In this document: positions 45,156 through 54,463 of the stretch, piece by piece
How positions within the stretch are numbered: the first letter of the stretch is position 1
Layout of the letters: each line of letters starts with the position of its first letter
Source of the DNA: Chryseobacterium sp. 36-9
GTDB taxonomy: Bacteria > Bacteroidota > Bacteroidia > Flavobacteriales > Weeksellaceae
DNA length: 64,000 nucleotides
NCBI GenBank assembly: GCA_001898785.1
Contig: MKVE01000028.1
Coordinates: 1,017-65,016, forward strand
Reading direction: 5' to 3'
Program-made: the position numbers and the translations under genes
The notes under the pieces: model-generated
The model's database searches: none
Seen by the model: the letters and a program-made list of their open reading frames with translations, nothing else
What the model was told of the DNA's origin: nothing

Positions 45156-48100
45156 ATGGAAACCCAAAAATATACTCCAAAAAATAAAGTGAGAATCGTA
45201 ACAGCTGCATCGTTATTCGATGGTCATGATGCTGCGATCAATATCATGCGTCGTGTGATCCAGGGAACAGGGTGCGAAGTCATCCACCTTGGACACGACA
45301 AATCTGCAGAGGAAGTTGTAAATACAGCTATTCAGGAAGATGCCAATGCGATTGCCTTAACTTCTTATCAGGGCGGTCACAACGAATATTTCAAATATAT
45401 CTATGATCTTTTAAGAGAAAAAAACTCTCCGCAAATCAAGATTTTTGGTGGCGGTGGCGGTGTAATTTTGCCTGAAGAAATTGAAGATATCATGTCTTAC
45501 GGAATCGACAGAATTTATTCTCCGGACGACGGTCGTGAACTTGGATTACAGGGAATGATTGACGATTTGGTTCAAAAATCTGATTTTGCGACAGGAAAAG
45601 ATGTCGATGTCAAAGATTTGGACTCCATCAGTTTTGAAAATTCTACAAGCATTGCGAAAATCATTTCTGCTGTTGAAAACTTTTCAGAAGAAAAACCGGA
45701 ATTGGTAAAAGCTATTGATGAAAAATCAAAAGATTTAAACATTCCTATCATCGGTATTACAGGTACTGGTGGAGCGGGTAAATCTTCATTAACAGATGAA
45801 TTGGTAAGACGTTTTATCCGTTCAAATCCTGATAAAAAGATTGCGATTATCTCCATCGACCCTTCAAAAAAGAAAACCGGAGGTGCGCTTTTGGGAGACA
45901 GAATCCGTATGAACGCGATCAACGATCCGAGAGTTTATATGCGTTCTATGGCAACAAGAGAAAACAACGTTTCCGTTTCTCCGTTCATTCATTCAGCTTT
46001 GAATGTATTGAAATTGGCTCATCCTGATGTTATCATTCTGGAAACTTCGGGTATCGGACAGTCCGGCTCGGAAGTTTCTGATTTTGCCGATGTTTCAATG
46101 TACGTAATGACTCCTGAATACGGAGCTTCTACACAGTTGGAAAAAATCGATATGTTGGATTATGCAGATTTGGTTGCTTTAAATAAATCTGATAAAAGAG
46201 GTGCTCTTGATGCGCTTCAGGCAGTTAGAAAACAGTTCCAGAGAAACCATTTATTATGGGAACAGCCATTGGATGAAATGCCTGTTTATGCAACAAAGGC
46301 ATCTCAGTTCAACGATCACGGAACTACAGAATTATACAACAGACTAGTTTCTAAAGTCAACGACAAGTTTGCTGGTTTAAATCTACAAGGTTTTGTTGAA
46401 CAGGAAATTACAGACGAAGTAACGATTATTCCTCCCAAAAGAGTTCGTTATCTTTCTGAAATCGTTGAAAACAATAGACAATATGATGCTAACATTGAAA
46501 AACAGGCAGAACTTGCGAGAAAAATGTACCATATTGACGGCGTTAAAAATATCATTTCCAACGAAACTTTAGACGCTGAATATCAAAAAGCCGAAAAAGA
46601 ACTTCAGCAGGAAAATATCGACTTCCTGAAAACCTGGGATGATACGAAAAAGGCTTTCCATGAAGAATTTTACTCATATTTTGTAAGAGGAAAAGAAATT
46701 AAAGTAGAAACCTCAACAGAATCTTTATCTCATTTGAGAATTCCAAAAATTGCATTGCCAAAATACAATGATTGGGGTGATTTAATTAAATGGAAAGGTC
46801 AGGAAAATCTTCCGGGAAGTTTCCCCTACACCGCAGGAATTTATCCATTCAAAAGAACCGGAGAAGACCCAACGAGAATGTTCGCAGGAGAAGGTGGCCC
46901 TGAAAGAACCAACAGAAGATTTCACTACGTTTCTGCGGAAATGCCTGCAAAACGTTTGTCTACAGCTTTCGACTCGGTAACTCTTTATGGTCAAGATCCA
47001 GCTTTACCACCAGATATTTATGGTAAAATCGGGAATGCAGGAGTTTCGATTGCAACTTTAGATGATGCTAAAAAATTATATTCAGGTTTTGATTTGGTCA
47101 ACGCATTGACTTCAGTTTCAATGACCATCAACGGCCCGGCTCCGATGCTATTGGCTTTCTTTATGAATGCAGCAATCGACCAAAATGTAGAAAAATATAT
47201 TGTTGAAAATAAGCTTGAGGCTAAAGTTGAGGAAGTTTTAAAAGCAAAATTCGATGATAAAGGTTTAGCAAGACCAAAATATAACGGGGAATTGCCACCT
47301 TCTAACAATGGCTTAGGACTAAAATTATTGGGAATCACTGGAGATGAAGTTATTCCTGCTGATGTTTACGCTGAGATTAAAGCTAAAACTATTGCGACAG
47401 TTCGCGGAACGGTTCAGGCTGATATTTTAAAAGAAGACCAGGCCCAGAATACTTGTATTTTCTCGACTGAATTTGCTCTAAGATTGATGGGTGACGTTCA
47501 GGAATATTTCATCAAAGAAAAAGTAAGAAACTTCTACTCCGTTTCTATTTCAGGATATCACATTGCGGAAGCGGGAGCCAATCCGGTTTCTCAGTTGGCA
47601 TTTACCTTGGCAAATGGTTTCACCTATGTGGAATATTATCTGTCAAGAGGAATGGACATCAACGATTTTGCACCAAATTTATCTTTTTTCTTTTCCAACG
47701 GTATCGACCCTGAATATTCAGTGATCGGACGTGTGGCAAGAAGAATCTGGGCAAAAGCCATGAAACTGAAATATGGTGCCGATGAAAGAAGCCAAATGTT
47801 GAAATACCACATTCAGACTTCAGGACGCTCTCTTCACGCTCAGGAGATTGATTTTAACGATATCAGAACGACTTTACAGGCACTTTATGCAATTTATGAC
47901 AATTGTAATTCATTACACACGAATGCTTATGATGAAGCCATTACAACGCCTACTGAGCAGTCTGTACGAAGAGCAATGGCAATTCAGTTGATTATCAATA
48001 AAGAATTAGGATTGGCGAAAAATGAAAATCCGCTTCAAGGTTCATTTATTATTGAAGAACTCACGGATTTAGTAGAAGAAGCTGTTTATACAGAATTTGA

Positions 48101-48503
48101 CAGAATTACGGAAAGAGGCGGCGTTTTGGGTGCTATGGAAACGATGTATCAGCGTTCGAAAATTCAGGAAGAATCCATGCATTACGAATGGTTAAAACAC
48201 ACCGGAGAATATCCGATCATCGGAGTAAATACATTCTTAGGAAAAGACGGTTCGCCAACAGTACTTCCAGGAGAGGTTATCCGTTCGACTGAGGAAGAAA
48301 AGCAATTCCAAATTGAGATGCTTCATAATTTCCAGAATTCTAATGAGGATAAATCTGCAGAAGCTTTGAAAACTTTACAACACGCAGCCATCAATCAGCA
48401 AAATTTATTTGAAGTCATGATGGATGCCGTGAAATATTGTTCTCTTGGGCAAATTACGAATGCTTTATTTGAAGTAGGCGGTAAGTACAGAAGGAATATG
48501 TAG
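45156..48503 (+). CDS. icmF: Isobutyryl-CoA mutase fused to its G-protein chaperone (IcmF)
   Basis: This 1115-aa protein interconverts isobutyryl-CoA and butyryl-CoA with adenosylcobalamin. Domains in order: B12-binding Rossmann domain (about 10-145, D22-G-H24-D25 with His as lower ligand), MeaB-like GTPase (about 195-410, P-loop G203-TGGAGKSS211, NKSD 343-346), linker, and the large mutase barrel (about 525-1115). Two active-site residues discriminate it from methylmalonyl-CoA mutase: F576 (TRMFAGEG) for the usual Tyr89 and Q764 (QAQNTCIF) for Arg207. The GTPase gates cofactor loading. It is monocistronic; the function is in branched and short-chain acyl-CoA metabolism in the cytosol. Confidence 0.93.
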   Translation: METQKYTPKNKVRIVTAASLFDGHDAAINIMRRVIQGTGCEVIHLGHDKSAEEVVNTAIQEDANAIALTSYQGGHNEYFKYIYDLLREKNSPQIKIFGGGGGVILPEEIEDIMSYGIDRIYSPDDGRELGLQGMIDDLVQKSDFATGKDVDVKDLDSISFENSTSIAKIISAVENFSEEKPELVKAIDEKSKDLNIPIIGITGTGGAGKSSLTDELVRRFIRSNPDKKIAIISIDPSKKKTGGALLGDRIRMNAINDPRVYMRSMATRENNVSVSPFIHSALNVLKLAHPDVIILETSGIGQSGSEVSDFADVSMYVMTPEYGASTQLEKIDMLDYADLVALNKSDKRGALDALQAVRKQFQRNHLLWEQPLDEMPVYATKASQFNDHGTTELYNRLVSKVNDKFAGLNLQGFVEQEITDEVTIIPPKRVRYLSEIVENNRQYDANIEKQAELARKMYHIDGVKNIISNETLDAEYQKAEKELQQENIDFLKTWDDTKKAFHEEFYSYFVRGKEIKVETSTESLSHLRIPKIALPKYNDWGDLIKWKGQENLPGSFPYTAGIYPFKRTGEDPTRMFAGEGGPERTNRRFHYVSAEMPAKRLSTAFDSVTLYGQDPALPPDIYGKIGNAGVSIATLDDAKKLYSGFDLVNALTSVSMTINGPAPMLLAFFMNAAIDQNVEKYIVENKLEAKVEEVLKAKFDDKGLARPKYNGELPPSNNGLGLKLLGITGDEVIPADVYAEIKAKTIATVRGTVQADILKEDQAQNTCIFSTEFALRLMGDVQEYFIKEKVRNFYSVSISGYHIAEAGANPVSQLAFTLANGFTYVEYYLSRGMDINDFAPNLSFFFSNGIDPEYSVIGRVARRIWAKAMKLKYGADERSQMLKYHIQTSGRSLHAQEIDFNDIRTTLQALYAIYDNCNSLHTNAYDEAITTPTEQSVRRAMAIQLIINKELGLAKNENPLQGSFIIEELTDLVEEAVYTEFDRITERGGVLGAMETMYQRSKIQEESMHYEWLKHTGEYPIIGVNTFLGKDGSPTVLPGEVIRSTEEEKQFQIEMLHNFQNSNEDKSAEALKTLQHAAINQQNLFEVMMDAVKYCSLGQITNALFEVGGKYRRNM

Positions 48504-48531
48504 GCGAAGATCGCCAGCCAATTTTAAAATT

Positions 48532-48562
48532 AAAACCTCAGAGATTTCTTTGAGGTTTTTTC
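48532..48562 (+). terminator. Terminator of icmF
   Basis: AAAACCTCA at 48532-48540 pairs with TGAGGTTTT at 48551-48559, followed by T residues. Confidence 0.8.
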
Positions 48563-48582
48563 TATATTAAATAAAAAATATA

Positions 48583-48702
48583 ATGCAAAAAAAATTCATA
48601 ATCATTTCCTCAATAATTAGTGACGAATTGAAGAAAAGAACTGAAGCAGAAAAAGCTAAAACGGAAATATCTTGGGAAATAATTAGATGCCCCACTTTTT
48701 GA
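48583..48702 (+). CDS. Possible 39-residue protein or gene remnant
   Basis: ATG at 48583, a hydrophobic start (MQKKFIIISSIISDELKK), a Lys/Glu helix and the end WEIIRCPTF, between two terminators. No match recognised. Its size and lack of a clear upstream signal mean it could be a remnant of a longer gene. Confidence 0.2.
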   Translation: MQKKFIIISSIISDELKKRTEAEKAKTEISWEIIRCPTF

Positions 48703-48745
48703 ATTGTCTGAAATGATTGTATGTTACAAGACTTCTTTTTATAAA

Positions 48746-48778
48746 CAAAAAAACTTCACAGGTTAGACCTGTGAAGTT
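48746..48778 (-). terminator. Terminator of the HAF-type secreted protein gene
   Basis: Twelve-base perfect arms (AACTTCACAGGT and complement) with a 3-nt loop and a seven-T tract on the minus strand, 24 bp beyond the stop codon. Confidence 0.85.
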
Positions 48779-48801
48779 CAAATCTCTTCTTTACAATTTA
48801 T

Positions 48802-50178
48802 TTACTTTTTAATTAATTTACTTGTTTTCGTTGCTGAAGCTGTTTTCACAGAAATGATGTAAACACCTTTTGGTAAAGCTGAAACATTATAAGTATCAGC
48901 CGCAGTTTTTGAAACGTTTATCAATTGTCCTGTTTGATCATAAATCTTCACCTCTTGGATATTTTCTTTTGATTCAATTTGGAAAAAATCGACAGCAGGA
49001 TTAGGATATACTTTGATTTGATTTTGTGCTTTCGGCATTTGCGCAGTTGCAAGGAAACTGTCCGGAAGCTCGATTCTGAAAGCTCTGAGCTTATCAGCGG
49101 TATTTGCTGGGAAAGCCCATCCTGTAATATATTTCCCGTTTTGAGAAATCATATTAGGAACATATATCTTATCTCCACCCATATCATAACCGAGCGTATT
49201 ATTTACAAAATCGTTCAGATCTTTCATACCATCTTTTTGTGTCCAGATAAAAGGCCGGTATACCGCAGGATCCCATGGACTGGCTTTTGTAATATGATAA
49301 CCGATCACGATACTTCCGTCATTATTAAGTGCTGTAACCCAAGCATTGGTCCCCACATCAGTTGTTAAAGTGCCAAGATCTTTTACACCGGTTTCTTCAC
49401 TCCATATCCATGCGTTAGGAAATGCGAAATCACTTTTCCCACCTAACCACTTTCCGTCTGCGGATATAGCTCTTACTTCTGCCAATTGGTTCATTTGGTC
49501 ATTTGGATTACCATTAGGATTTATCAACAGCATAATATTTTTATCATAAGTCCCGTCGGCTTTTCTTTTCCAGACAGAAGATTTCCATGGACCACCAATA
49601 TCTTGCCATCCGGCGATAATGGCACCATTACCACTTACAACGTTGGCACGGGCATTTCTATCAACCAACGTTGACTCTAACTCAATCGCACCTTTATTTT
49701 CATTCCAGGCGTAGCCTACCGCTTTTTTATTTCCATTGGAATTGTAAGATAATCCTACAACAGTTTTTCCGTCTCCTGAAATATAATATCCTGAACTTAA
49801 AGATTTCGGGTCAGAGCCAATACCTGAGCTTCCCAAATGTTGCCATTCTTTAGTGATTGTATTATATCTGCCCATTTCGGCAATCGTACCATCACCCGTT
49901 CCATTAGAAACAGTCCCGGAAATATATTTGCCGTCATCAGAAAATACCGAAACACCACCATAACCGTTTCCCGGCGCTATTCCACCAATATTTTCCACAT
50001 TTCCCGTATCCGGATTCCAGGTAAGCCAAGGTCCCGTCTGTGCATCATAGCCCACAACAATACCTTGATTAGAAATCCCCAATGTGTTAGGAAATGCTTC
50101 GGTTTTTAAATATTGTGCGGACATGAGATTTGCTGTTAAGACAAACAAGCCAGATGCAAAAAGTAATTTCATTTTCAT
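48802..50178 (-). CDS. Secreted beta-propeller-like (HAF repeat) protein with T9SS domain
   Basis: This 458-aa protein has a signal peptide (about 1-21, cleaved near LMSAQ). Residues about 30-380 hold repeated blades of the extracellular HAF type: short strands with GISNQGIVVGY, VSGNGAIIAGW, ISADGKWLGG and LNNDGSIVIGY, usually followed by a W-containing strand (AWIWSEETG). It lacks any obvious catalytic residue. The C-terminal T9SS domain has VYPNPAVD and ends KLIKK. Surface display or release is expected. The role is unknown. Confidence 0.8.
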   Translation of the reverse strand: MKMKLLFASGLFVLTANLMSAQYLKTEAFPNTLGISNQGIVVGYDAQTGPWLTWNPDTGNVENIGGIAPGNGYGGVSVFSDDGKYISGTVSNGTGDGTIAEMGRYNTITKEWQHLGSSGIGSDPKSLSSGYYISGDGKTVVGLSYNSNGNKKAVGYAWNENKGAIELESTLVDRNARANVVSGNGAIIAGWQDIGGPWKSSVWKRKADGTYDKNIMLLINPNGNPNDQMNQLAEVRAISADGKWLGGKSDFAFPNAWIWSEETGVKDLGTLTTDVGTNAWVTALNNDGSIVIGYHITKASPWDPAVYRPFIWTQKDGMKDLNDFVNNTLGYDMGGDKIYVPNMISQNGKYITGWAFPANTADKLRAFRIELPDSFLATAQMPKAQNQIKVYPNPAVDFFQIESKENIQEVKIYDQTGQLINVSKTAADTYNVSALPKGVYIISVKTASATKTSKLIKK

Positions 50179-50352
50179 AATAAAAAAATTAGATTATTTG
50201 TGATTTGAATTTTTGTTGAACAAAGTTTTCTCAAATTCATCAAAAAAAACAATTATTTATACCGTACATTATTAATACAGCATTCAAAATTGCTAATACT
50301 TTATTAATACAAAAACAATCAAGCATCTGATTTTCAGCAATTAAAAAAACAT

Positions 50353-52005
50353 TTATAATTCCATAAGAAAATTGGTCAGATTCACATCTTCACCGTGAAT
50401 ATCTAATTTTTTCCTCAATCTTGTTCTGGAAACTAAGATGGAATTTACCGACTGATAAGTTATTGCGGAGATTTCTTTGGTAGAGAGATTAAGTCTTAAA
50501 AATGCACATAACTTTTTTTCATTCGGTGTAAGATCCGAAAATTTCTGACTTAATTTCAAATAAAATTCGGGATGTACTTTTGTAAAATGGGTCTCAAATT
50601 CTTTCCAGGCTTCGTTGTCTTTTTTTTGACGCAACTCAAAAATCATCTCCTGCAATTGTTTTTGATTTTGTGGTGAAGCCGTTTTTTTTATGTCTGCAAG
50701 CTGCTCTGCAACCGAATTGATGAGTTCGTTTTTTTTCAAAATGTACATCACTTTGCTTGCCATTTCCCTGTTCTGAAATTCCAGATCCTCCTTTAGTTTT
50801 TCTTTTTCTAATGACAGGTTTTTACGTTCCAGTTCCAGTTTGTCATTAGAAAGTGTTGCATTCCTCAGTTTTGTTTTTTGCAGATAAAGAAATAGTCCCG
50901 CCAAAGCAAGTAATAAAAGGAGAACACCTCCAGCCGCGAAATAGCCGAATTTTGTTTTTTGCCGTTTGATTTCGTAGTCTTCTTTCTGTTTGTCAAGCGC
51001 GTATTTTAATTCAACTTGCGCCACTTTTTTCACCGTTTCTGTATTGAAAAGACTGTCTTTCAGTTTCGATAATTGGCTCTGGCTATAAAATGCTTTCTGA
51101 AAGTCCTTTATTTTTTCGTATAGGGCAGTCTGGGATTCCAAGGTGTAGATAATAGATTCTATATTTCCGATCTGTTTTCCAAGAACCAAAGCGTCATTAA
51201 AATAAATTCCGGCTTTTTCCATATTGTCCGATAAAGCATATACCTTTCCCAAATTGTTGTAACATTGTGCTATACCACGGCTATCATTAGATTTTTTCCG
51301 AATTTCCAGAGCTTGTTCGAAATAATAAATAGCAAGCGTAAACTCATTTTCTTCGAGATGACAAATCCCGATATTGTTAAGAAGAGAAGCTTCCAGCGAT
51401 GGATCATTTAATTTTTCATTAATTTTCATTGCGGTTTCAAAATAGCCACGCGCTTTACGAAATTGTCTTTGTTTGGAATATCCTGCGGCAATATTATTCA
51501 GAATTTTAACTTTTATAGCATTAACCTGTTGCGCCGGAATTGCTTTTTCTTTTTCCAATAATGTCGAGGCTTTGTTATAGATGGCGTACGCCTCATCAAA
51601 ATTATTCTGATACAAAGAAATATTTCCCAGCTGTGTAATGAGGCGGATCTTGTTCTCTGCTAATTTGGAATTACCCGAGTCGGATTGGTAAAGCTTATCA
51701 TTAATTTTGGTTGCCAAAAGTGTATATTCTGATGCATTTACAAAATTAGCTTTGGCTAGATAGATGCTTCCCAAATTGCGGTAAACCTCAACTTTTTCGA
51801 TATTCTCGGGCATTTTTGCAATAAGAATGTCCGCCTTTTTGCTGTAATAAAGTGCTGAATCGAGATTAGAATTTGCTGCTTCTTCGGATTTTCTTATCAG
51901 CTCTTCGATAGTAACTGCGGAATTGCCAGATTCTGCTAGAATTTGTCCATATAGTATGTTAAATGACAGCACAAAAACCACCGGAAAAAAATACCGCATC
52001 CACAT
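50353..52005 (-). CDS. Membrane-anchored TPR protein with C-terminal LuxR-like HTH
   Basis: This 550-aa protein has a signal peptide (about 1-20), about six TPR units in the periplasm (about 45-330, e.g. NNIGICHLEENEFTLAIYYFEQAL), a TM helix (about 348-371), a coiled coil (about 375-420) and a C-terminal helix-turn-helix (about 490-545, LTPNEKKLCAFLRLNLSTKEI then VNSILVSRTRLRKKL). This architecture is a common one-component regulator in Bacteroidota: the periplasmic TPR part senses, and the cytoplasmic HTH acts on DNA. The target is unknown; the divergent FAD oxidoreductase gene 150 bp away is one candidate. Confidence 0.8.
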   Translation of the reverse strand: MWMRYFFPVVFVLSFNILYGQILAESGNSAVTIEELIRKSEEAANSNLDSALYYSKKADILIAKMPENIEKVEVYRNLGSIYLAKANFVNASEYTLLATKINDKLYQSDSGNSKLAENKIRLITQLGNISLYQNNFDEAYAIYNKASTLLEKEKAIPAQQVNAIKVKILNNIAAGYSKQRQFRKARGYFETAMKINEKLNDPSLEASLLNNIGICHLEENEFTLAIYYFEQALEIRKKSNDSRGIAQCYNNLGKVYALSDNMEKAGIYFNDALVLGKQIGNIESIIYTLESQTALYEKIKDFQKAFYSQSQLSKLKDSLFNTETVKKVAQVELKYALDKQKEDYEIKRQKTKFGYFAAGGVLLLLLALAGLFLYLQKTKLRNATLSNDKLELERKNLSLEKEKLKEDLEFQNREMASKVMYILKKNELINSVAEQLADIKKTASPQNQKQLQEMIFELRQKKDNEAWKEFETHFTKVHPEFYLKLSQKFSDLTPNEKKLCAFLRLNLSTKEISAITYQSVNSILVSRTRLRKKLDIHGEDVNLTNFLMEL

Positions 52006-52154
52006 AAGTTAAAAACAATAGAATTATTCTTTAAATTTAACAATAATTTTTGTTAGAATAAAAAACTATACTAATTTCAAAATATGATAAAAGTCCTCAA
52101 AAATTAGCGGTTTACTTTTTGATTAGAAAAAAATTCAAATCAGAAGTAAACTAT

Positions 52155-53360
52155 ATGAAACTAAAATCTCCCGAACCATTCTGGCTCGTAAAAGACGGAC
52201 TTAAACATTCTTATCCTTCACTCCGAGAAAATATTGAAACTGAAATCCTCATTATCGGAGGCGGAATCACAGGTTCTCTTCTCGCCCACCAAATGATTAA
52301 AGATGGCTATAAAACCGTTTTGGTGGACCGTCGAGAAATTGGGAACGGAAGTACAAGCGCTACAACTTCTATGCTACAATACGAGATTGATGTCGCACTA
52401 TTCAAGCTGTCCGAGATGATTGGACAAGAAGGTGCGGAAAAAGCATATTGGGCTTGTTACGATTCTATTGATGATCTACAGAAAATAGCTAAGGAAGTAA
52501 AGTCTGATTGTGGTTTCAAGAAAAAAAAATCCCTTTATTTCGCAGCTTTGAAAAAAGATGTTCCACTTCTCAAAAAAGAATTCGAAGCAAGAAAAACGGC
52601 TAAGTTTCCGGTAAAATGGCTTTCGGAAGAAGAGATTAAAAAGCAGTTCAAAATAGAGAACACATTTGGCGGAATCCTTTCCGAACAAGGCGGAAGTATT
52701 GATGCGTTTTGCCTGGCTCATGATATTTTACGTTACAATTATAAAAAAGGATTACAGATCTTTGATAAAACCGATATTATCAAATTCGATTATAAGAAAA
52801 ACGGTGTTATGGCAACAACCGACTATGGAAATACTATCAAAGCCAAAAAAGTGATTTTCTGCAACGGCTTCGAAAGTACAGAAATTATCAAAGACAAATT
52901 TGTTAACCTGCTTTCTACATATGCGATTGTTGGCGAACAATACGAGAAAGACCATAAGGAACTGAATGACTTATTGGTATGGAACACTGCAAATCCATAC
53001 ATCTATATGCGGACAACCGATGACAACCGAATCCTGATTGGGGGTGAAGATGAAAAATTTGTGAACGCCAAAAAACGAGATTCTCTACTTCACGAAAAGG
53101 AAAATAAACTCGTGAAAAAGCTCGACAAATATTTACCCGGAAATAATTTTCGAACCGATTTTGTCTGGGCAGGAACATTTGGCGAAACCAAAGACGGATT
53201 ACCTTATATTGGTGAACATCCCAACTTTCCAAGCGCTTATTTCGTATTAGGTTTTGGTGGCAACGGGATTACATTTTCAGTGATTGGAATGGCAATGGCT
53301 TCCGACTTTCTCAAAGGTAAAAAGCACGAACTGACCAAATATTTCAGGTTCCGAAGATAA
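52155..53360 (+). CDS. FAD-dependent oxidoreductase of the DAO family
   Basis: This 401-aa protein starts at ATG 52155. An upstream TTG at 52119 would add 12 residues but the ATG fits the family start (MKLKSPEPFWLVKDG). The dinucleotide motif GGGITGSLLAHQM follows strand ILIIG (about 31-47). The next helix contains REIGNGSTSATTSM, and WAGTFGETKDGLPYIGE and FVLGFGGNGITFS near the C-terminus bind the FAD, as in glycine oxidase / gamma-glutamylputrescine oxidase relatives. It should oxidise an amine or amino acid. The substrate is unknown. Confidence 0.8.
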   Translation: MKLKSPEPFWLVKDGLKHSYPSLRENIETEILIIGGGITGSLLAHQMIKDGYKTVLVDRREIGNGSTSATTSMLQYEIDVALFKLSEMIGQEGAEKAYWACYDSIDDLQKIAKEVKSDCGFKKKKSLYFAALKKDVPLLKKEFEARKTAKFPVKWLSEEEIKKQFKIENTFGGILSEQGGSIDAFCLAHDILRYNYKKGLQIFDKTDIIKFDYKKNGVMATTDYGNTIKAKKVIFCNGFESTEIIKDKFVNLLSTYAIVGEQYEKDHKELNDLLVWNTANPYIYMRTTDDNRILIGGEDEKFVNAKKRDSLLHEKENKLVKKLDKYLPGNNFRTDFVWAGTFGETKDGLPYIGEHPNFPSAYFVLGFGGNGITFSVIGMAMASDFLKGKKHELTKYFRFRR

Positions 53361-53396
53361 TTATATGGTATTAATTTTAGATTTCATTTTTTATTC

Positions 53397-53404
53397 TAAT
53401 TTTG
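53397..53404 (+). promoter_or_regulatory. -7 box of the YCII-domain gene
   Basis: TAATTTTG, 16 bp before the TTG start at 53421. It matches TAnnTTTG, without a clear -33. Confidence 0.4.
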
Positions 53405-53420
53405 AAAGAAACTTAAACAA

Positions 53421-53876
53421 TTGAAATCATTATTTACAATTTTGTCTTTGATTCTATTCTCTTCAGCCATCAGTGCACAAAATAAAGAGTTTGACCAAAA
53501 ATTAGCGGATTCTCTTGGTGCTGACCAATATGGAATGAAACCTTATTACCTCGTGATCCTAAAAAAAGGAAAAGCCGAAATTACCGACAAAGCAAAGAGA
53601 TCAGAGTTGATGAAAGGACATATGAATAACATCAAAAAATTAGCAAAAGACGGTAAACTGATTGTTGCCGGACCAATGCTGGAGGAAAATCAAAATAATT
53701 ACAGCGGTATTTTCATTCTTGATGCAAAAACAAAAGAAGAAGCAGAAAGTTTGGTCTTGACAGATCCGTCTGTAAAATCAGGAATCTTTGATGTCGACAT
53801 TTACAAATGGTATGGTTCAGCGGCACTTCCGCTCTATTTGAAATCTCACGATAAAGTAACCAAAGTTCATTTCTAA
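53421..53876 (+). CDS. Secreted YCII-related protein
   Basis: This 151-aa protein starts at TTG 53421; the signal peptide (KSLFTILSLILFSSAISAQ) follows directly and no ATG is available. Residues about 40-130 are a YCII-like ferredoxin-fold domain: YLVILKKGKAEITDK, MKGHMNNIKKLAKDGKLIVAGPM and GIFILDAKTKEEAESLV. The family includes dimeric alpha-beta barrel enzymes. The His/Asp pair used by YciI catalysis is only partly present (H in GHMNN), so activity is uncertain. Periplasmic location is unusual for the family. Confidence 0.75.
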   Translation: MKSLFTILSLILFSSAISAQNKEFDQKLADSLGADQYGMKPYYLVILKKGKAEITDKAKRSELMKGHMNNIKKLAKDGKLIVAGPMLEENQNNYSGIFILDAKTKEEAESLVLTDPSVKSGIFDVDIYKWYGSAALPLYLKSHDKVTKVHF

Positions 53877-53891
53877 AAAATGAATACGCAC

Positions 53892-53915
53892 AAAAACCAC
53901 TACAAGATAGTGGTT
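53892..53915 (-). terminator. Terminator of the sigma-factor operon
   Basis: AACCACTA pairs with TAGTGGTT around a 5-nt loop, with a five-T tract on the minus strand. It lies 13 bp after the DUF4252 lipoprotein stop codon. Confidence 0.65.
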
Positions 53916-53927
53916 AATTGAAAAAAT

Positions 53928-54452
53928 TTAGTTTCTATGGATTTTGATTTGATTTTTTTCGGTGGCATTGATAATTTTTGAGATATCATCCGGCGAGAAT
54001 TTTCCTTTTACATCTACAAAAATACTCTCGTCATTATCATCATTGACAGTAATTATCATTCGCCTGATCAGGTCTTTCGACTGCTGTGCATTGATGCTGA
54101 TAAGCTGGCCCTGCTGTTTTACAGACATCCATTCTTCGTAGTTATTCTTATTCAGATATTTCTGAAACTCTGCTTTCACAGGCGTTTTGGAACTTTCAAC
54201 AATCAGTACTTTCACATCGCTGATCTTTTTTACCAGATCAATCACTTCCTGGCTTTCGCCGTCTTCTCTCAAAGCCTGTTTCACGTAGGATTTCGCTAAG
54301 AAAGTCGGAACATTGATACTCACAAAAGTTGAGTTGTTCTTGAATCCCGGATTGTCAAAAAAGTCGGTGTGAACTTTATTTTGAGAAACCATACACGATT
54401 GAAGAAAAAACCCCACAATCGTCAAAATAATAATGTATAAGAATCGTAACAT
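53928..54452 (-). CDS. DUF4252 lipoprotein
   Basis: This 174-aa lipoprotein has an N-terminal hydrophobic stretch and lipobox FLQSC (GFFLQSCMVS). The mature part aligns with the DUF4252 region of the neighbouring gene: VSINVPTFLAKSYVKQAL, SDVKVLIVESSKTPVKAEF, KNNYEEWMSVKQQ and FVDVKGKFSPDDISKIIN. It is the last gene of the ECF sigma operon, 11 bp downstream of the DUF4252-DUF2807 gene. No function known; the periplasmic face of a membrane is likely. Confidence 0.8.
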   Translation of the reverse strand: MLRFLYIIILTIVGFFLQSCMVSQNKVHTDFFDNPGFKNNSTFVSINVPTFLAKSYVKQALREDGESQEVIDLVKKISDVKVLIVESSKTPVKAEFQKYLNKNNYEEWMSVKQQGQLISINAQQSKDLIRRMIITVNDDNDESIFVDVKGKFSPDDISKIINATEKNQIKIHRN

Positions 54453-54463
54453 AATTTTAGTTT

